This document shows positions 61,140 through 64,000 of a stretch of 64,000 nt of DNA, piece after piece (positions within the stretch are counted from its first letter, which is position 1; every line of letters begins with the position of its first letter). The DNA comes from JAIBBG01 sp046304755 (GTDB taxonomy: Bacteria > Bacteroidota > Bacteroidia > Flavobacteriales_D > Sanyastnellaceae). Both the position numbers and the translations under genes were made by a program. The stretch spans positions 45,925-109,924 of the forward strand of contig JBKCDO010000253.1 in assembly GCA_046304755.1 (NCBI GenBank), read 5' to 3'. The notes under the pieces were generated by a model. The model searched no databases. It was not told where the DNA came from and saw nothing but the letters and a program-made list of their open reading frames with translations.

Positions 61140-62804
61140 TTATCGGATAATCTCCAGTCTTCGAATGACAGTCTCGTTGCCCAAGGTCATTTTCAAGGTG
61201 TAAATTCCTTGAGCAAGTGTTGCCACGGAAAGTGTGCGTGTCTTATTCACAGCGATCAAGCGAGCTCCACGCATGTCATAAATCTCAACGAAGTCCGGAG
61301 CAGTGTTGTTGATTGTTACATGTATGTCGGTTGTTGCAGGGTTTGGATAAACCAAGCTGTTAGTGGCGGTTTCCATAATAGAAACTAAACCCTCACACTG
61401 ACAGTTCGCATTGTAGACATCACCGATGCTTTCCGGATTACCGTCGTCGCATGGATCGCCTATGAAGAAACAGGAGCCGTCATCCACCATAGCTGCCGCG
61501 TCATAGTTGCAAGCATCGGGCATCATGCATCCGGCAGCGACGGTGAATTCACCCACACACATACAGTCAGCGTCAATCATATCATTGATGGTTTCAGCCA
61601 GACCATCGTCACAGGGACTTCCCACAAACAAACATGAGCCATCATCTTCTGTTGCTTCGAAATCAAAGTTGCAAGCCGCTGGATTGGTACAGCCGCCTAC
61701 GACCACTATACTGCCCTGACAGAAGCAATCAATCGTATAAACATCGTTGATGGTTGCTGAATTTCCATCATCACAAGGATCATTGGTGAAGAAGCACGAA
61801 CCGTCATCAACAGTTGCCGCCATATCATAGTTGCACGCATCAGTCATAGTACACCCTGCAGCAATGACAACTTCACCGACGCACATGCAATCAGCGGCAA
61901 TGATATCGTTTGTGGTTTCTGCAAGGCCGTCATCGCAAGGAGAACCGATGATGCTGCATGAGCCGTCATTTGTATCTGCCAGCGGATCATAATTGCAGGC
62001 CAGCGGATCATTGCATCCACTGATTTCCGGATTGAGCCAAATGACTTGCTGCTGGTACAACTGAATAATATCGCCTGATGCATTCAGCTCATAGTCTCTC
62101 TGTGTGCTGAGAATTGGAATTGTGACACCCGGAGCATAATATTCATAGACATGAAACTCACCAAAGGCCGGGTTGAAATTTGGAATCTGCTCCACTTCGT
62201 TCATGATGATATGAACCCGAAGCACGTTTGGAATAGTGCCCCATGGAAGAATCACGGTACCGTATCCATCAGCATGTGATTCAATAGTACCCGATCGCGT
62301 GAATGAAAAGCCCCCCAATTCGTATTCGGAATAATACGTGTCGTTGGATTGGTTGTCGTATGCAAATGGGTAAGGGAATCGAATTTGTTCATTTTGATAA
62401 TAGACAAACCAATCTGCAGGCTGGTTGTTATTAATAACAGTTGCGTAAAATCCGGAATGGATTCTTGCGGATTCATCAGAATCATAGATGAAGGTTGTAG
62501 AGCACAAGTCGCAGGATTCGGTGATATCGCCATCCGGAAATTCGTTCGACCACGTCTCAAGTGCGAGGTCATTGTAACTGAAGGTCAACTCCGCAGGTGT
62601 GTTGTCTGAATAAAGAAAGGGCTCTAAGGCGCTGAAATCCCATACTGCATTGGGTCCGCCGGGTAATTCAGGAAACGTATCCAGCATCACCGATGCACGA
62701 TAGGTTTGACCAATTTGCGGTGAGTTGTTTTCAAAGGTGAGAACCGGCTGAGCCAAAGCAACACTCAGCAAAAGAAGTAAGCTACACGTAAAGATTGTTT
62801 TCAT
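61140..62804 (-). CDS. T9SS-secreted protein with four six-Cys repeats and type A sorting domain
   Basis: About 554 residues from the ATG at 62804 (six codons inside the frame from 62822, directly before a signal peptide ending at ALAQ). Residues 20-265 form an unrecognised beta-rich domain starting PVLTFENNSPQIGQTY, without a known motif. Residues 267-480 hold four exact 54-residue repeats with six Cys each (GCTNPAACNF, DDGSC, PCDDG, CxC). The last 75 residues are a Por-secretion tail (VYPNPATTDIHV, VEIYDMRGARLI, RRLEIIR), the T9SS type A signal. The repeats may bind metal or form disulfide-linked rods. The gene has its own terminator and is divergent from clpX. Confidence 0.88.
   Translation of the reverse strand: MKTIFTCSLLLLLSVALAQPVLTFENNSPQIGQTYRASVMLDTFPELPGGPNAVWDFSALEPFLYSDNTPAELTFSYNDLALETWSNEFPDGDITESCDLCSTTFIYDSDESARIHSGFYATVINNNQPADWFVYYQNEQIRFPYPFAYDNQSNDTYYSEYELGGFSFTRSGTIESHADGYGTVILPWGTIPNVLRVHIIMNEVEQIPNFNPAFGEFHVYEYYAPGVTIPILSTQRDYELNASGDIIQLYQQQVIWLNPEISGCNDPLACNYDPLADTNDGSCSIIGSPCDDGLAETTNDIIAADCMCVGEVVIAAGCTMTDACNYDMAATVDDGSCFFTNDPCDDGNSATINDVYTIDCFCQGSIVVVGGCTNPAACNFDFEATEDDGSCLFVGSPCDDGLAETINDMIDADCMCVGEFTVAAGCMMPDACNYDAAAMVDDGSCFFIGDPCDDGNPESIGDVYNANCQCEGLVSIMETATNSLVYPNPATTDIHVTINNTAPDFVEIYDMRGARLIAVNKTRTLSVATLAQGIYTLKMTLGNETVIRRLEIIR
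61371..62018 (-). repeat. Four 162-bp repeats in ABAB order
   Basis: Repeats begin at 62018, 61856, 61694 and 61532 on the minus strand, each 162 bp (54 codons). Units 1 and 3 are alike (SPCDDGLAET, DCMCVGE), and units 2 and 4 are alike (DPCDDGN), so the real duplication unit is 324 bp. Conserved Cys at repeat positions 2, 8, 21, 28, 44 and 46. Confidence 0.9.
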
Positions 62805-62900
62805 GGAAAATGGTTTGTGCAAACATGGACGAGCGGCAGCTTGCGGTCAATCGCAAATATTTGCTATTCGGCATTAACCGCACAGACGCAGAGTTCATAT

Positions 62901-62938
62901 GTGCTCGCGCTGTTGAGCCGCTCAGCGCGATAAAGCAC
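62901..62938. repeat. Long hairpin in the clpX upstream region
   Basis: A 12-bp stem: outer GTGCT/AGCAC and inner CGCGCTG/CAGCGCG, with a 4-base bulge and a 10-base loop. No T tract follows, so it is not a classical terminator. It lies before the second octamer array. Confidence 0.65.
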
Positions 62939-62953
62939 CAAAGGCCATCCCTA

Positions 62954-62985
62954 TAATCCTACAATCCTACACTCCTACACTCCTT
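62954..62985 (+). repeat. Octamer tandem array upstream of clpX
   Basis: Four 8-bp units: TAATCCTA, CAATCCTA, CACTCCTA, CACTCCTT. It shares the first two unit types with the array upstream of manC, 3.1 kb away and in the same orientation. Confidence 0.85.
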
Positions 62986-63031
62986 TCAAAAAAACACTCC
63001 CACCCCTGCCTCTCAGCGGTAAAAAACCATA

Positions 63032-63039
63032 TATTTTTG
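63032..63039 (+). promoter_or_regulatory. Bacteroidota -7 promoter element of clpX
   Basis: TATTTTTG, four bases, then the clpX ATG at 63044. Transcription would start at or next to the A of the start codon, so the mRNA is predicted to be leaderless. Confidence 0.6.
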
Positions 63040-63043
63040 CAGC

Positions 63044-64000
63044 ATGAAAGAAATCAGCTGTTCGTTTTGCGGTCGCAAGAAAAGTGAAGTAAGTATCCTC
63101 ATCGCGGGGATAAGCGGACATATCTGCGCCGATTGCGCCTCGCAGGCCAATCAAATCGTCGCCGAAGAGGCGCGCGCAGCGCATGCCGATCCTAAGCTTG
63201 ACGCGGCATTGCAGGTGCAAAAGCCGATTGACGTAAAGAAGTTTCTGGATGAGTATGTGATCGGTCAGGATGAAGCGAAGAAGTTTCTCAGCGTCGCTGT
63301 ATACAATCACTACAAGCGTATCACCAACGCCACCAAGAAGGACGATCAAGCGGTCGACATCGACAAATCGAACGTGATTCTGGTAGGGGAGACCGGTACC
63401 GGAAAAACGCTGCTGGCCAAGACCATTGCACGCATGTTGAAAGTGCCGTTCGCCATCGCCGATGCAACGGTACTCACAGAAGCGGGATATGTTGGTGAAG
63501 ACGTAGAGAGCATTCTTTCGCGCCTTTTGCAAGATGCGGATTTTGATGTGGCCAAGGCAGAACGCGGCATTGTTTTCATCGATGAGATTGATAAGATCTC
63601 GCGCAAGAGCGACAACCCGAGCATCACGCGTGATGTGAGCGGAGAAGGCGTTCAACAGGCTTTGTTGAAGTTGCTCGAAGGCGCTACGGTGAGCGTTCCC
63701 CCGCAAGGCGGACGTAAGCACCCGGAGCAGAAGATGATTCAGGTGAACACCAAGAACATTCTCTTCATTTGCGGCGGTGCGTTCGATGGAATTGACAAGA
63801 TTATTGAGCGTCGTGTGAATACGGCCGCTATCGGATACAACAGCAGTCAGCATCGGGTGAACGATGGCAACTGGCTGCAGTACATTTCACCGCTCGACTT
63901 GAAACGCTTCGGATTGATTCCCGAACTTATCGGTCGTTTCCCGGTCATTACGTACCTCAATCCACTCGATGAAGAAACGCTGCGCCGCATTCTCACCGAG
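63044..64000 (+). CDS. clpX: ATP-dependent Clp protease ATP-binding subunit ClpX (3' partial)
   Basis: The gene runs off the right edge after 319 codons. ClpX unfolds substrates and feeds them into ClpP. The N-terminal zinc finger has Cys6, Cys9, Cys28 and Cys31. Walker A is GETGTGKT (115-122), the Walker B core IVFIDEIDKI, and the pore loop GYVGED. ISPLDLKRFGLIPELIGRFP is typical of the region before the C-terminal domain. The expected IGF loop and C-terminus lie further on or past the edge. clpP is at 23929, not adjacent, which is unusual for this pair. A reading frame on the other strand (62975-63853) is a shadow. Confidence 0.96.
   Translation, partial: MKEISCSFCGRKKSEVSILIAGISGHICADCASQANQIVAEEARAAHADPKLDAALQVQKPIDVKKFLDEYVIGQDEAKKFLSVAVYNHYKRITNATKKDDQAVDIDKSNVILVGETGTGKTLLAKTIARMLKVPFAIADATVLTEAGYVGEDVESILSRLLQDADFDVAKAERGIVFIDEIDKISRKSDNPSITRDVSGEGVQQALLKLLEGATVSVPPQGGRKHPEQKMIQVNTKNILFICGGAFDGIDKIIERRVNTAAIGYNSSQHRVNDGNWLQYISPLDLKRFGLIPELIGRFPVITYLNPLDEETLRRILTE

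Noticed and set aside
62901..62938. Hairpin upstream of clpX as a terminator
   Set aside because: It has no T tract, and the upstream genes point away from or do not end near it.
59873..62985. Tandem arrays as a CRISPR
   Set aside because: Units are 8 bp, contiguous and without spacers, and no cas gene is in the window.
62975..63853. A 292-codon open frame on the minus strand
   Set aside because: It lies fully opposite the 5' part of clpX, whose domains and motifs are unmistakable; it is a shadow frame.
1..64000. Prophage, insertion sequence, toxin-antitoxin or defence system
   Set aside because: No integrase, transposase, capsid, toxin or nuclease-defence motifs were found in any supported gene; the AddB-like protein is a standard repair enzyme.

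Overview
The window looks like a chromosomal segment of a Bacteroidota bacterium, most likely a marine or freshwater Flavobacteriales-type lineage (inference, no database search). The reasons are four very large or repeat-rich surface proteins ending in type IX secretion system (T9SS) sorting domains, a PorP/SprF-family protein, a DUF4286 protein, Bacteroidota-style TAnnTTTG promoter elements, few Shine-Dalgarno sequences, and the gene order coaX - outer membrane protein - lptC - small membrane protein - HlyC/CorC protein - ppiD. I saw no rRNA, tRNA, insertion sequence, prophage or CRISPR array.

Layout. 1-4.9 kb: the 3' part of a giant secreted protein (CHU_C sorting domain) facing an OmpA lipoprotein. 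5-10.5 kb: lysS, ppiD and a CBS/CorC protein. 10.5-23.7 kb: one long minus-strand run that starts with a complete surface-polysaccharide locus (initiating sugar transferase, Wza-like export lipoprotein, Wzc-like tyrosine kinase, a small beta-barrel protein, flippase, polymerase, three glycosyltransferases) and continues with almost no gaps into coaX, an outer membrane protein and lptC. 23.9-32.3 kb: clpP, a 1623-residue secreted protein with 17 HYR-like repeats, and priA. 32.4-40 kb: fumC, prfB (decoded through a programmed +1 frameshift), a membrane protein, recX, a DUF349 protein, a heptose-1-phosphate adenylyltransferase, a flippase-like membrane protein and panD. 40.1-47.7 kb: a 2187-residue PKD-repeat protein followed by its likely T9SS partner of the PorP/SprF family. 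47.8-51.9 kb: murB, a small unknown gene and an AddB-like nuclease. 51.9-55.7 kb: a second surface-glycan module (flippase, acetyltransferase, DUF115-like protein, GT2). 55.7-64 kb: DUF4286 protein, a membrane protein plus cytochrome c pair, hflX, an aminotransferase, manC, a cysteine-repeat secreted protein and the 5' part of clpX.

How the genes fit together. Much of the window builds the cell surface. LptC, OmpA, PpiD and the two glycan modules act on the envelope, ManC and the heptose adenylyltransferase supply nucleotide sugars, and about 17 kb codes for four secreted proteins. The rest is housekeeping: translation, proteolysis, replication restart, recombination control and central metabolism.

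The most unusual structure is in the repeats. The PKD protein contains seven consecutive two-domain units of exactly 507 bp without a net indel, and the cysteine-repeat protein contains four exact 162-bp repeats in an ABAB order. The intergenic DNA between 55.7 and 63 kb holds octamer tandem arrays, a 32-bp-arm inverted repeat made of octamers, and a 72-bp tandem duplication. Several genes have a TAnnTTTG element ending only 4-5 bases before the ATG, which predicts leaderless mRNAs.
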